A stretch of 64,000 nt of DNA from Acidobacteriota bacterium (GTDB lineage Bacteria > Acidobacteriota > Thermoanaerobaculia > Gp7-AA8), in NCBI GenBank assembly GCA_019244185.1, contig JAFATB010000009.1:25218-89217 (forward strand), read 5' to 3'. Shown here piece by piece: positions 52,820-64,000 of the stretch (positions are counted from its first letter, which is position 1; each line of letters opens with the position of its first letter). The position numbers and the translations under genes are program-made. The notes beneath the pieces were generated by a model, which saw nothing but the letters and a program-made list of their open reading frames with translations, made no database searches and was not told where the DNA came from.

Positions 52820-53872
52820 GTGGTCCCCCACGGCTCCGATCGTCTCCGCACTGCCGGAGGAAAACTCCTCCTCCTTTCCCTCCTTCCCAAAGGATGGACG
52901 GCGCGGACGCCGAAGACCTCGACCACCGCGGAGTTCCCCGGCACCGCCGTCTTCTGGGACGAGCAGTATTTCGAGGTGCTCGACGCGAAGCCGCAGCCGC
53001 GCGGCGTGCTCTACGTGCTCGCGCCGTGGAGCGACGCGCACACGATCCGCACGTTCGCGCCATACGACGACGCCTCCGAAGCGCGACTCGCAACGGAAGC
53101 GGAGGCCGCGGCGCGGCGGCAGAAGCAGTCGTTTGCCGCGCAACTCTCCGGCGTGCTTCTCGGACATCTCCCCGCCGCCGTACAGGACCGCATCGGCAGC
53201 GAGCTCGGGGTCGCGCCGTCGCGGATGACGCTGCTCTCTTGCGTCATCGGTCCGCTGACGCTCGGCGCGTGCTTCTGGAAGTGGTCCGGCGCCGCGCTCG
53301 CGCAACAGCCGTCGCCCGTTCCGCTGTGGGCGTGGCTCGTCGCCGGCGCGCTGATGCTCGACAGCATCATCCGCTTCCTCATCGTCTTCGCGCAGGACCG
53401 CGCCGCTGGCTCGCTGCCCGGCATCTTCGTCTACATCGCCATCTGGCTCGTCGCGCCGAAACGCGTCGGGCTCGTCTCACCGTTCGCATCGGCGCGCGGG
53501 ACCGCGCTCTTCACGCTCGCGCCGCCGGACGATGTCGCCACGCGCGACGCGATCGAGATGCGCGGCTCGATCTTTTCGCTGCTCACGCCCGCCGAACAGG
53601 CGAGCCTCGCCGCGCGCTACGGCTTCGACTACCGCCGCTACGCGTTCGGCATGAGCTGGACGATCCTCGCCGGCGCCGCGATCGGCGTCGTGACCTCCGC
53701 GGTGAAAGTCGCCGACAGCCGCAGCGTCTCCGCGTTCGTCTCGCTCGTCGTCGCCGCGGTGCTCGCCGTGGAACAGCTCGTCCGCCTCCCGTCGCTGCAA
53801 CGCGGTCCCGCCGGCAGCATCCTCGGCGCCCTCGTGCGTCCGTTCGTCCGCGGCTATCTGGAGCGTGGATGA
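52820..53872 (+). CDS. Multi-pass membrane protein of unknown function
   Basis: A 350-aa protein with a soluble N-terminal region (about 1-125) and five hydrophobic segments (about 138-155, 168-190, 198-214, 273-297 and 303-320). No known motif is recognised. The start is GTG at 52820 (MVPHGSDRL); another frame has an ATG at 52812 but is not open. The stop overlaps the ATG of the next gene, so both are translated together. Confidence 0.7.
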   Translation: MVPHGSDRLRTAGGKLLLLSLLPKGWTARTPKTSTTAEFPGTAVFWDEQYFEVLDAKPQPRGVLYVLAPWSDAHTIRTFAPYDDASEARLATEAEAAARRQKQSFAAQLSGVLLGHLPAAVQDRIGSELGVAPSRMTLLSCVIGPLTLGACFWKWSGAALAQQPSPVPLWAWLVAGALMLDSIIRFLIVFAQDRAAGSLPGIFVYIAIWLVAPKRVGLVSPFASARGTALFTLAPPDDVATRDAIEMRGSIFSLLTPAEQASLAARYGFDYRRYAFGMSWTILAGAAIGVVTSAVKVADSRSVSAFVSLVVAAVLAVEQLVRLPSLQRGPAGSILGALVRPFVRGYLERG

Positions 53873-56013
53873 CAGGCGACGCTCGCGCGCGGCGCCTCGC
53901 CCTCGCGTCGTTCATCGCCGTCACCCTCGCCGCCGTCACGTGGGCGCGGCTGTGGCTCGTCGATCACCTGCACGACCAGGGCTGGTTCACGAAGTACGTG
54001 GTCTTCGCCGATGAGATTCGCGCCGGCCACATTCCGTACGCGCGCATCGGCGACGTCAGCCCGGCGTATCTCTGGCTGATGGTCGCGTTGCGCGCGCTCG
54101 GCACCGGCGTGCACGGCCTGCGCGTCCTGCAGGTCATCGCGCTGACGCTCGCCGCGCTCTTCTGCGCGCTCGCCGCACATCGCCTCGGCGGCTGGATCGC
54201 CGCGCTCACGACCGCGCTGCTGATCCTCGGCAATCGCGCCGCGCTCGTGCTCGCGACCGAGATCGAGCCGGAGACGCTGATCCTGCTGCTCACGTCCGCC
54301 GCGATCGCGGTGCTCGTCGCGCGCCGCCGCTTCGCGCCCGCGCTGCTCGGACTCCTCGTCGGACTCTCCGCGATCGCGCGCCCCGTCGCGTTGCTGCTCC
54401 TCGTGCTGCTCGTCGCGTGGATGTTCTTCCGCGAGTCGCGCCGCGATGCGCTGCTCCTCGCCGGCGCCGCGGCCGTGCCGATCGTGACGATCCTCCTCGT
54501 CAACGCGAGCCTCACCGGCAGCGTCTTCATCATGCAGCCCGGCGCGCAGTTCTACGAGGGCAACAATCCGCTCGCCACCAGCTGCGCCGGCGTGCTGCCG
54601 CGCATCGTCGCTGATCTCGACACGAACTCCCACGAGCCCGACTACCTGCACGTCGCCTATCGCCTCATCGCCGCGCGCGCCACGAACACGCCGATCGACG
54701 CGCGCCGCTCGAACCGCTACTGGAGCGCGAAAGCATTCGCGTTTCTGCGCGACGAGCCGCGCGCCGCGCTCGCGCTCTTCGCGTGGAAGGGCGTGCTCGC
54801 CGTGCATCACTACGATGTCTGGGACCTCTACACGATGCGCGCGAAAGCCATCGAGCTCGCGCGCTATCCGGCGATTCCGTTCGGCGCCGGCTTCGTGCTC
54901 GCCGTCGCCGCGTTCGCGCTGCGCCGCGACCGCGCGCGCCTCCTCCCGATCGCGTTCTTCGCCGTCTCCACGTTCGCCGCGCTCGTCCTCTTCAACGTCA
55001 GCGCGCGCCAGCGCAACGCGCTCCTCCCGCCGCTCGCGGTGTTGGGAGGTGCCGGCGTCGCCGAGATCGTCGCGCTCGCCCGCACGCGCCCCCGCGCCGA
55101 CCGCGCCCTCCTCGCCTTCGGCGCCGTCATCATCGCCATCCCGCTCCTCGGCATCGAAGGCAATCCGATGCGCGAGTACGAATACGACTGGTGGAGCTGG
55201 ACCCGCGCCTACGGGCTCCGCGACGCCGCCTACCGCGCCCGCGCCGCCGGCGACCGCGTGACCGCCGCCCGCTTCGCGGCGACGGCCTCGGTGCTCGAGC
55301 CCGGCGAAGAACCGCTCGTCTCCGCCCCTACGCTCCGTTCGTTCGCGCTGGCCGACCTCGCCGCCAACGCCGGCTCCGACCAGCACCGCTTCGACGCCGC
55401 CGTCGCCCTCGAAAAAGCCGGCGCCTGGCGCGAAGCCGACACCGTCCTCGCCACGCTCGACGACTACACCCCCCGCCGCGAAAACCGCGCCGTGAGCTCG
55501 GTCGCGTATTACCGCGCGCGCGCCGCGCTGGCCACCGCTCCCTCCCTCCCTCCCGCCATTTCCCCCGCTGTCCTGCTTTCTACTTCGCCCGCCCTCCCGC
55601 CTTCCCGCCCTCCCGCCGAAACGTTGCGCCGCCACCTCACCCGCGCCCTCGCCGAATCCCGCGGCGACCCCTACGTCCTCGCCCTGGCCGCGCTGACGCT
55701 CTCCGACTCCCGCGCGCGCGCCGAACTCGACGCGCTCTACGACCCCTTCACCCGCGGCACCGCCCTCGCCGCCGCCTACCAGGATTTGGGCGACACCCCC
55801 CGCGCCCGCGCGCTCCTCGCGCAGGTCGCGCAACGGTTCCCCGAGTGGCGCCGCCCCGTGGCGTTGCTCGCGACGATGCCGCCGGCCACACCGGCGCCCG
55901 CATCCGCATCGACATCCGCGCCGGCGTCTGCACCCGTCCCCGCACCGCCGCCCGCCGCCGCAGCGACACCTATCTCGCGTTCAATCTCCAGACGCGCCAC
56001 TCCGAGCCAGTAG
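53869..56013 (+). CDS. Polytopic membrane protein, glycosyltransferase (ArnT/PMT)-like, with C-terminal TPR-like domain
   Basis: A 714-aa protein. Roughly 420 residues hold about ten helices with the layout of lipid-linked sugar transferases; WFTKYVVFADEIRAGHIPYA (about 38-57), with an acidic residue in the first loop, is typical. The C-terminal third is soluble and helical, TPR-like (WREADTVLATLDDYTPRREN). It is interrupted by a Pro/Ser linker encoded by C-rich simple repeats (about 55540-55620), and it ends in an Ala/Pro tail. The glycosyltransferase role is inferred from topology only. ATGA overlap with the upstream gene. Confidence 0.7.
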   Translation: MTGDARARRLALASFIAVTLAAVTWARLWLVDHLHDQGWFTKYVVFADEIRAGHIPYARIGDVSPAYLWLMVALRALGTGVHGLRVLQVIALTLAALFCALAAHRLGGWIAALTTALLILGNRAALVLATEIEPETLILLLTSAAIAVLVARRRFAPALLGLLVGLSAIARPVALLLLVLLVAWMFFRESRRDALLLAGAAAVPIVTILLVNASLTGSVFIMQPGAQFYEGNNPLATSCAGVLPRIVADLDTNSHEPDYLHVAYRLIAARATNTPIDARRSNRYWSAKAFAFLRDEPRAALALFAWKGVLAVHHYDVWDLYTMRAKAIELARYPAIPFGAGFVLAVAAFALRRDRARLLPIAFFAVSTFAALVLFNVSARQRNALLPPLAVLGGAGVAEIVALARTRPRADRALLAFGAVIIAIPLLGIEGNPMREYEYDWWSWTRAYGLRDAAYRARAAGDRVTAARFAATASVLEPGEEPLVSAPTLRSFALADLAANAGSDQHRFDAAVALEKAGAWREADTVLATLDDYTPRRENRAVSSVAYYRARAALATAPSLPPAISPAVLLSTSPALPPSRPPAETLRRHLTRALAESRGDPYVLALAALTLSDSRARAELDALYDPFTRGTALAAAYQDLGDTPRARALLAQVAQRFPEWRRPVALLATMPPATPAPASASTSAPASAPVPAPPPAAAATPISRSISRRATPSQ

Positions 56014-56907
56014 CGCAGTCCTCTGGCCGGCCTAATCCCTTCCGCGACCCCGCGTGCACCCGCCCTCGCGCGCACCCGCCCTCGCGCGCACCCGCACCTC
56101 GCCACCGCCCTCCGCCACCCTCGCTCCTTCTGCCACGGCAATCTCCTCCGCCTTCCACCTGCGCTGCCTGCTCTCGTGCCGCGACGCCCCTCTTCTCGTC
56201 ACCGCCTCTGCCCTCCGCCACCCGCCCTCACTCCGCCCACCCATCCCAGTTCACTCCCCACGGCCGCCTCCCAAGGCACGCCCTCGCGCCTCCGCCCTCC
56301 GCTACCCTCGCTGCTTCTGCCACCGCAATCTCCCTCCGCCTTCCGCCTGCACTGCCTGCCTCCCGCGCCCCGACGCCGCTTTTCTCGCCACCGCCCTGCC
56401 CCTTCCGCCACCCGCCCTCACTCCTTCCGCCACCTCCGCCTCCCCCCCGCCCGCCCATCCCAGTTCACTCCCCACGGCCGCCATCTCCCCAGGGCGCGCA
56501 CTCCGCACCTCGTGCCACCGCCCTCCGCCACCCTCGCTCCTTCTGCCACCGCAATCTCCCTCCGCCTTCCGCCTGCACTGCCTGCCTCCCGCGCCGCGAC
56601 GCCGCTCTTCTCGCCACCGCCCTGCCCCCTTCCGCCACCCGCGCTCACTCCTTCCGCCACCGCGCTCTCTCCGTCCGCCACCTCCGCCGCCCACCAACCC
56701 CTCCCAGTTCACTCCCCACGGCAGCCATCGCCCAAGCGCACGTACCCGCGCCTCGCGCCAACGCCCTCCGCCACCCGCCCTCGCTCCTTCCGCCACCGCA
56801 ATCCCTCTCCGCCGTCTGCCCGCCACCTCCACCCCCGCCACCCACCCATCCCAGTTCTCTCCCCACCGCGCCCCCTCCCAAGGCACGCCCTTCGCACCAC
56901 GCCCGGC
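56014..56907 (+). repeat. C-rich degenerate tandem repeat array before glgE
   Basis: About 890 bp without a credible gene. Strongly C-rich on this strand, it carries four diverged copies of a 190-250 bp unit, starting at about 56124, 56311, 56537 and 56784. Each begins CTCCTTCTGCCACCGCAATC or a close variant; CATCCCAGTTCACTCCCCAC recurs in the middle. Shorter motifs (CCGCCACC, ACCCGCCCTCGCGCGC) repeat inside. Frames stay open here only because the composition lacks stop codons. The glgE promoter must lie in or before this block. Confidence 0.75.
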
Positions 56908-58905
56908 GTGGTTCGAGCGGAGTTGGACGGCAGAAGTCGCGTCATCATCGAAGCCCCGTCGCCGATCGTCGACGGCGGCACATACCCCGCGAAACGCGTG
57001 GCGGGCGATCTCGTGCTCGTCGAGGCCGACATCTTCGCGGACGGCCACGACCTCATCTCCGCGGTCGTCCTGCATCGTCGCGACGGCGAGAAGAACTGGA
57101 CCGAAACGCGGATGCGCCCCCTCGTCAACGACCGCTGGCAGGCCGCGTTCCCCGTGCGCGAGCTCGGCTTCTATCGCTTCACCATCGAAGCGTGGATCGA
57201 CCATTTCCTCACGTGGCGCCGCGACCTCGAAAAGCGCGTCGAGGGCGGCGCATCGGATGAAGACCTGCGCGTCCAACTCCTCATCGGCCTCGAATATCTC
57301 CGCGCCGCGGCCAAACGCGCCGGCGCCCGCGACCGCCGCAAGCTCGAGTCGTTCATTACAGGACTCGAAAGCGACGATCCGATTGAAGACAAACTCGCCG
57401 ACGTTGCGAGCGAAGACCTGCTCGCGCTCATGCACCGCAATGCAGAGCGCAGTTTCGCGGCGCGTTATGACGATGAATTGCTGATTGAAGTCGACCGGCC
57501 GCGAGCCGCGTACAGCACGTGGTATGAGTTCTTTCCGCGTTCGACGGCGGCGGAGCAGGGGAGGCACGGCACCTTTCGCGACGTCGAGGCGCAATTGCCG
57601 CGGCTCGCGCGGATGGGATTCGATGTGCTGTACATGCCGCCGATCCATCCGATCGGCACGACCTTCCGCAAAGGCAAGAACAACAAAGTCTCCGCCGAGG
57701 CGGACGACGTCGGGAGTCCGTGGGCCATTGGCGGAACGGAGGGCGGGCACAAGTCGATTCATCCGCAATTGGGCACCATGGAGGATTTCGAGCGGCTCGT
57801 CGAGGCGGCGAAACGCCACGGGATGGAGCTCGCGCTCGACATTGCATTTCAGGCGTCGCCGGATCATCCGTATGTGAAAGAACATCCGGAATGGTTTCGC
57901 AAACGCCCGGACGGCACGGTCCAGTACGCGGAGAATCCGCCCAAGAAATACCAGGACATCTATCCCTTCCATTTCGAGAGCGAGGCGTGGCGCGCATTGT
58001 GGGAAGAGTTGCGCGACGTCTTCCGCTTCTGGGCTGGAAAAGGCGTTCGTGTCTTCCGCGTCGACAATCCGCATACGAAGCCGCTCCCGTTCTGGGAGTG
58101 GACGCTGCGTGAGCTGAAGCGCGAGTGGCCCGATCTGGTTTTTCTGGCCGAGGCGTTCACGCGGCCGAAAATCATGTACAGGCTGGCGAAGGCGGGTTTC
58201 ACGCAGTCGTACACGTATTTTGCGTGGCGCAATACCAAGGCGGAGCTGACGGAATACTTTGAAGAGATCGCGCGGCCGCCGGTGAGCGACTTCTTCCGAC
58301 CGAACGCGTGGCCGAACACGCCCGACATTCTCCCGGAATTCCTGCAGCATGGCGGACGAGCGGCGTTCGCGCAGCGCCTCGTGCTCGCCGCGACGCTCTC
58401 CGCGAATTACGGCATTTACGGGCCGGCGTACGAGCGCTACGAGCACCTGCCGCGCGAGCACGGCAGCGAGGAGTATCTCAATTCGGAGAAATACGAGCTC
58501 CGTCACTGGCCGGAAACGGACGACGACCTGTCCGATCTGATCGCGGCCATCAATCGCATCCGCCGCGAAAATCCAGCGTTACAGCAAAACGCAACCCTGC
58601 GCTTCCATCCCACCGACAACGACCAGCTGATCTGCTATAGCAAGTCAGCGGGCGACAACGTCGTTGTGGTCGTGGTCAATCTCGACCCGCACAATGCGCA
58701 TACGGGCTGGGTCACGCTGGATCTCGAGGCGCTGCAACTCAACGGCATCCGCTCGTTCCAGGTGCACGACCTTCTCAGCGGCGCCCGTCATACTTGGGAC
58801 GGCGCCCGCAATTTCGCGCGGCTCGACCCGAACGTCGTGCCCGCGCACATCTTCCGCATCCGCCGCCGCGTCCGCACCGAACGCGATTTCGAGTACTTTC
58901 TGTAA
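56908..58905 (+). CDS. glgE: Alpha-1,4-glucan:maltose-1-phosphate maltosyltransferase GlgE
   Basis: A 665-aa GH13 enzyme extending alpha-glucan from maltose-1-phosphate. The N-terminal domain has VDGGTYPAKRVAGDLVLVEA, followed by the catalytic barrel: YMPPIHPIGTTFRKGKNN, the nucleophile Asp in FRVDNPHTKPLPFWEW and the acid/base Glu in FLAEAFTRP. The frame is open far upstream, but that part is repeat DNA; GTG 56908 matches the usual GlgE N-terminus. No clear ribosome site was found. It is followed after 5 bp by the treS-mak fusion that makes its substrate. Confidence 0.93.
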   Translation: MVRAELDGRSRVIIEAPSPIVDGGTYPAKRVAGDLVLVEADIFADGHDLISAVVLHRRDGEKNWTETRMRPLVNDRWQAAFPVRELGFYRFTIEAWIDHFLTWRRDLEKRVEGGASDEDLRVQLLIGLEYLRAAAKRAGARDRRKLESFITGLESDDPIEDKLADVASEDLLALMHRNAERSFAARYDDELLIEVDRPRAAYSTWYEFFPRSTAAEQGRHGTFRDVEAQLPRLARMGFDVLYMPPIHPIGTTFRKGKNNKVSAEADDVGSPWAIGGTEGGHKSIHPQLGTMEDFERLVEAAKRHGMELALDIAFQASPDHPYVKEHPEWFRKRPDGTVQYAENPPKKYQDIYPFHFESEAWRALWEELRDVFRFWAGKGVRVFRVDNPHTKPLPFWEWTLRELKREWPDLVFLAEAFTRPKIMYRLAKAGFTQSYTYFAWRNTKAELTEYFEEIARPPVSDFFRPNAWPNTPDILPEFLQHGGRAAFAQRLVLAATLSANYGIYGPAYERYEHLPREHGSEEYLNSEKYELRHWPETDDDLSDLIAAINRIRRENPALQQNATLRFHPTDNDQLICYSKSAGDNVVVVVVNLDPHNAHTGWVTLDLEALQLNGIRSFQVHDLLSGARHTWDGARNFARLDPNVVPAHIFRIRRRVRTERDFEYFL

Positions 58906-58910
58906 AGACA

Positions 58911-62165
<3,255 letters not shown>

Positions 62166-62292
62166 TGCAGCGAAGTGCGCTTGATTCTACGAGTCGCAGA
62201 GTTTGACGCGCGGTGCTGTCCACGCGCCGACTCATTTCCTACGCACGGTAGAAGTTCGAGGTTTGCCGTGGGTGCCGAGGGATCCTCGGCGC
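62166..62292. other. Gap before the integrase: no recognised feature
   Basis: These 127 bp between treS-mak and the integrase gene hold no open gene, no clear promoter and no convincing attI core. A short palindrome GAGGGATCCTCGG surrounds 62278. Any integrase promoter must lie here. Confidence 0.4.
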
Positions 62293-63258
62293 ATGACGAA
62301 TAAACCGAAACTGCTCGACTCCGTTCGTGGCGAACTACGCGCCCGGCACTACAGCCGCCGGACCGAGGAAGCGTACGTCGGCTGGATCAAGCGCTTCATC
62401 TTCTTTCACAACAAACGGCATCCGGCGTCGATGGGCGCGGACGAGGTCAACGCGTTCCTAACGAGCCTCGCCACGCAGTCGCACGTGAGCGCGCCGACGC
62501 AGAACCAGGCGTTGTGCGCGCTGCTGTTCCTCTATCGCCGCGTGTTGCAGGATCCGCTGCCGTGGCTGAAGGATGTCGTCCGCGCGCGTCGCATGGCGCG
62601 AGTGCCGACCGTCCTCACGCCGGAAGAAGTACGAATGGTGCTCAAGGCGATGTCCGGCACCCCGCAACTGATCGCGCAACTGCTGTACGGCGGCGGCCTG
62701 CGCCTCCTCGAATGCCTCCAGTTGCGCGTCAAGGATCTCGACTTCGCGCGCCGTCAGATCTACATCCGCGACACGAAAGGCCGACGCGATCGCGTCACGA
62801 CGCTCCCGCAACTCGTCATCAGCGACTTAACTACGCACCTCGCGCTCGTCAAAGAACAACACGATGACGACCTCCGCGACGGCTTGGGCTCCGTTTGGCT
62901 CCCCGACGCCATCGGCCGCAAGATCCCCAACGCCGACACCGAATGGCGCTGGCAATGGGTCTTCCCCGCCACCTCCCACTACACCGACGAAGAAACCGGC
63001 ATCAAGCGCCGCCACCACCTGCACGAAACCGTCATCCAGCGCGCCGTCCGCGCCGCCGCCACCCGCGCCGGCCTCACCAAACGCGTCACCTGCCACACCT
63101 TCCGCCACTCCTTTGCCACCCACCTCCTCGAACGGGGCAACGACATCCGCACCGTCCAGGAACTCCTCGGCCACCGCGACGTCTCCACCACCATGATCTA
63201 CACCCACGTGCTGAGGCTGGGGCCGCTGGGGGTGCGGAGCCCACTGGATCCATATTGA
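62293..63258 (+). CDS. Integron-type tyrosine recombinase (IntI-like)
   Basis: A 321-aa site-specific recombinase. The N-terminal SAM-like domain reads [20 protein letters not shown]. The catalytic Arg is in [16 protein letters not shown], followed by [12 protein letters not shown] (His and Arg), [16 protein letters not shown] (His and the nucleophile Tyr). Between boxes it carries the extra integron-integrase segment: [10 protein letters not shown], then [20 protein letters not shown]. The C-terminus [10 protein letters not shown] is also IntI-typical. ATG 62293 starts at the expected [11 protein letters not shown]; an upstream ATG adds unrelated residues. The array it would serve is not recognised in the window. 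Confidence 0.92.
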   Translation: MTNKPKLLDSVRGELRARHYSRRTEEAYVGWIKRFIFFHNKRHPASMGADEVNAFLTSLATQSHVSAPTQNQALCALLFLYRRVLQDPLPWLKDVVRARRMARVPTVLTPEEVRMVLKAMSGTPQLIAQLLYGGGLRLLECLQLRVKDLDFARRQIYIRDTKGRRDRVTTLPQLVISDLTTHLALVKEQHDDDLRDGLGSVWLPDAIGRKIPNADTEWRWQWVFPATSHYTDEETGIKRRHHLHETVIQRAVRAAATRAGLTKRVTCHTFRHSFATHLLERGNDIRTVQELLGHRDVSTTMIYTHVLRLGPLGVRSPLDPY

Positions 63259-64000
63259 TGGCAGCTTCACCGCCGTGGTATGCGACGCGTGTGTGGTTTG
63301 CGAAACAGCCAGAACGGGGGCCTGCTGGCAGCTCTAGCTGCCGCCGCCCTGCGTGTGTTATTCATCGGCAGCCAATGAGTAATGATGACGACTAATTCGC
63401 TACGAGAGGTAGCATCGCGAGGTTAGGCGACCGATGACGCGGCCGCGACTGCCGCGAACAACGCACTCACGGGTGGCTACCGAAGAGGCGGCTCCTCGGA
63501 TGCGTCGTGGGTGCAGCCGTTGTAACTCTTCGCCTCTTCTACGTCTCGTCTACGTCCCAAGCTATGCCGATCGGCCAAATACAAGTTGTGCGGACGGCTC
63601 GTGTCATGCGCAGACTCAGGTTCGTGATGTCCGAGATGCATATGCGAAGCGACTGCTGCTCCGCTTCGGAGTAAACGCGTGCACGCGAGCCGCAGCGTTC
63701 GCAATGCCACCGGCTGCCCGCGCTGCGCTCTTCAGTGGTGGCGCCTGAGGCACATTCTTCGTGTGCGGTGGTTCTCGCTACGCGCGTGCACCCGACTGGC
63801 AGCCGGTGGCATCGCTTCGGAAGGAACGCGTCTCCGGATCGGTGAAGCTTTCGCTCCGCAGCAGCCGCCCGCGTCCGCGCCGTTGTGACTGCCCGCTCGG
63901 GCCGCGGCTTCGTGCTTCCGTAGTTGCCAGTGCCACGCGTCGGCCGGTCGTACCGCCGTACCGCGTCGCACCGTGCAGCTGAGACGCGAGTGCCGGCGGC
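63259..64000. other. Low-coding region downstream of the integrase
   Basis: About 740 bp to the window edge with no convincing gene. It is somewhat less GC-rich than the rest and short frames give no recognisable protein. A palindrome GGCAGCTCTAGCTGCC (63327-63342) may end the integrase transcript. GTTAGGC at 63422 fits the integron core GTTRRRY but has no partner. An inverted repeat pairs 63704-63718 with 63798-63812. It could be a degraded or unrecognised cassette region. Confidence 0.5.

Noticed and set aside
56176..56907. A 244-codon N-terminal extension of GlgE
   Set aside because: It is Pro/Ser/Arg translation of degenerate tandem repeats; GlgE homologues start near the GTG at 56908.
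56302..58506. Minus-strand frame with a Gly/Arg-rich tail across the repeat block and glgE
   Set aside because: The Gly-rich part is just the complement of C-rich repeats and the rest is antisense to GlgE catalytic motifs.
63422..63428. attC or attI site at GTTAGGC
   Set aside because: The 7-base core is expected by chance about once in this length, and no matching RYYYAAC lies within 150 bp upstream.
63434..63888. Two short overlapping frames near the right edge as cassette genes
   Set aside because: No ribosome site, signal, domain or credible composition; kept only as an unassigned region.

Overview
The window reads as a chromosomal piece of a GC-rich, Gram-negative, aerobically respiring bacterium. 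Outer-membrane and periplasmic features (TonB receptor, lipoproteins, System I cytochrome c maturation), an Alternative Complex III fused in one operon with an A2-type caa3 oxidase, and a full GlgE route together suggest an Acidobacteriota-like lineage. That placement is inference: no rRNA or other phylogenetic marker is present. Genes are tightly packed, often with 1-4 bp stop/start overlaps (ATGA, GTGA, TGATG).

Layout: (1) 1-3.7 kb: an isochorismatase-fold hydrolase (cut by the window edge), a D-2-hydroxyacid dehydrogenase and a TetR regulator, divergent from a drug-type ABC-2 exporter across a compact palindromic operator. (2) 3.7-6.5 kb: a small membrane protein and a large HEAT-cyclophilin-thioredoxin lipoprotein. 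(3) 6.5-13.5 kb: a complete ccmABCDEFGHI heme-delivery operon, then a decayed tandem duplication and a diheme cytochrome c. (4) 14.7-17.9 kb: a TPP riboswitch controlling a TonB receptor, a PnuC-type permease and a NadR-like kinase, probably a thiamine scavenging operon. (5) 19.1-32.0 kb: the respiratory super-operon actABCDEF, a single-TM subunit, sco, coxB, coxA, coxC and coxD. The ccm operon supplies its c-hemes. Two heptamer-repeat palindromes sit inside it, and one is translated as the ActE lipoprotein signal. (6) 32-37.6 kb: MATE exporter, rfbB, a receiver protein, and two divergent citrate synthases, one carrying an N-terminal DNA-binding domain. (7) 37.6-41.8 kb: a 193-bp near-perfect inverted repeat, M20 peptidase, gamma-glutamyltransferase, PilZ and HXXEE proteins. 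(8) 41.8-48.9 kb: arginine operon argR-C-B-D-G-H-J on the minus strand, with ARG-box-like operators. (9) 49-56 kb: secreted protein, membrane-anchored MutS-like ATPase, Mpo1-like protein, receiver, membrane proteins. (10) 56-62.2 kb: a C-rich degenerate tandem repeat leading into glgE and a treS-mak fusion. (11) 62.2-64 kb: an integron-type tyrosine recombinase followed by about 740 bp of low coding quality.

The most noteworthy signals are the ActE signal peptide built from a repeat element, the riboswitch-controlled thiamine uptake cluster with a NadR-like kinase, the regulator-citrate synthase fusion facing a perfect 16-bp palindrome, the inverted repeat holding both stop codons of two convergent genes, and the integron integrase at the right end. 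All functional calls are from sequence reading; no searches were run.
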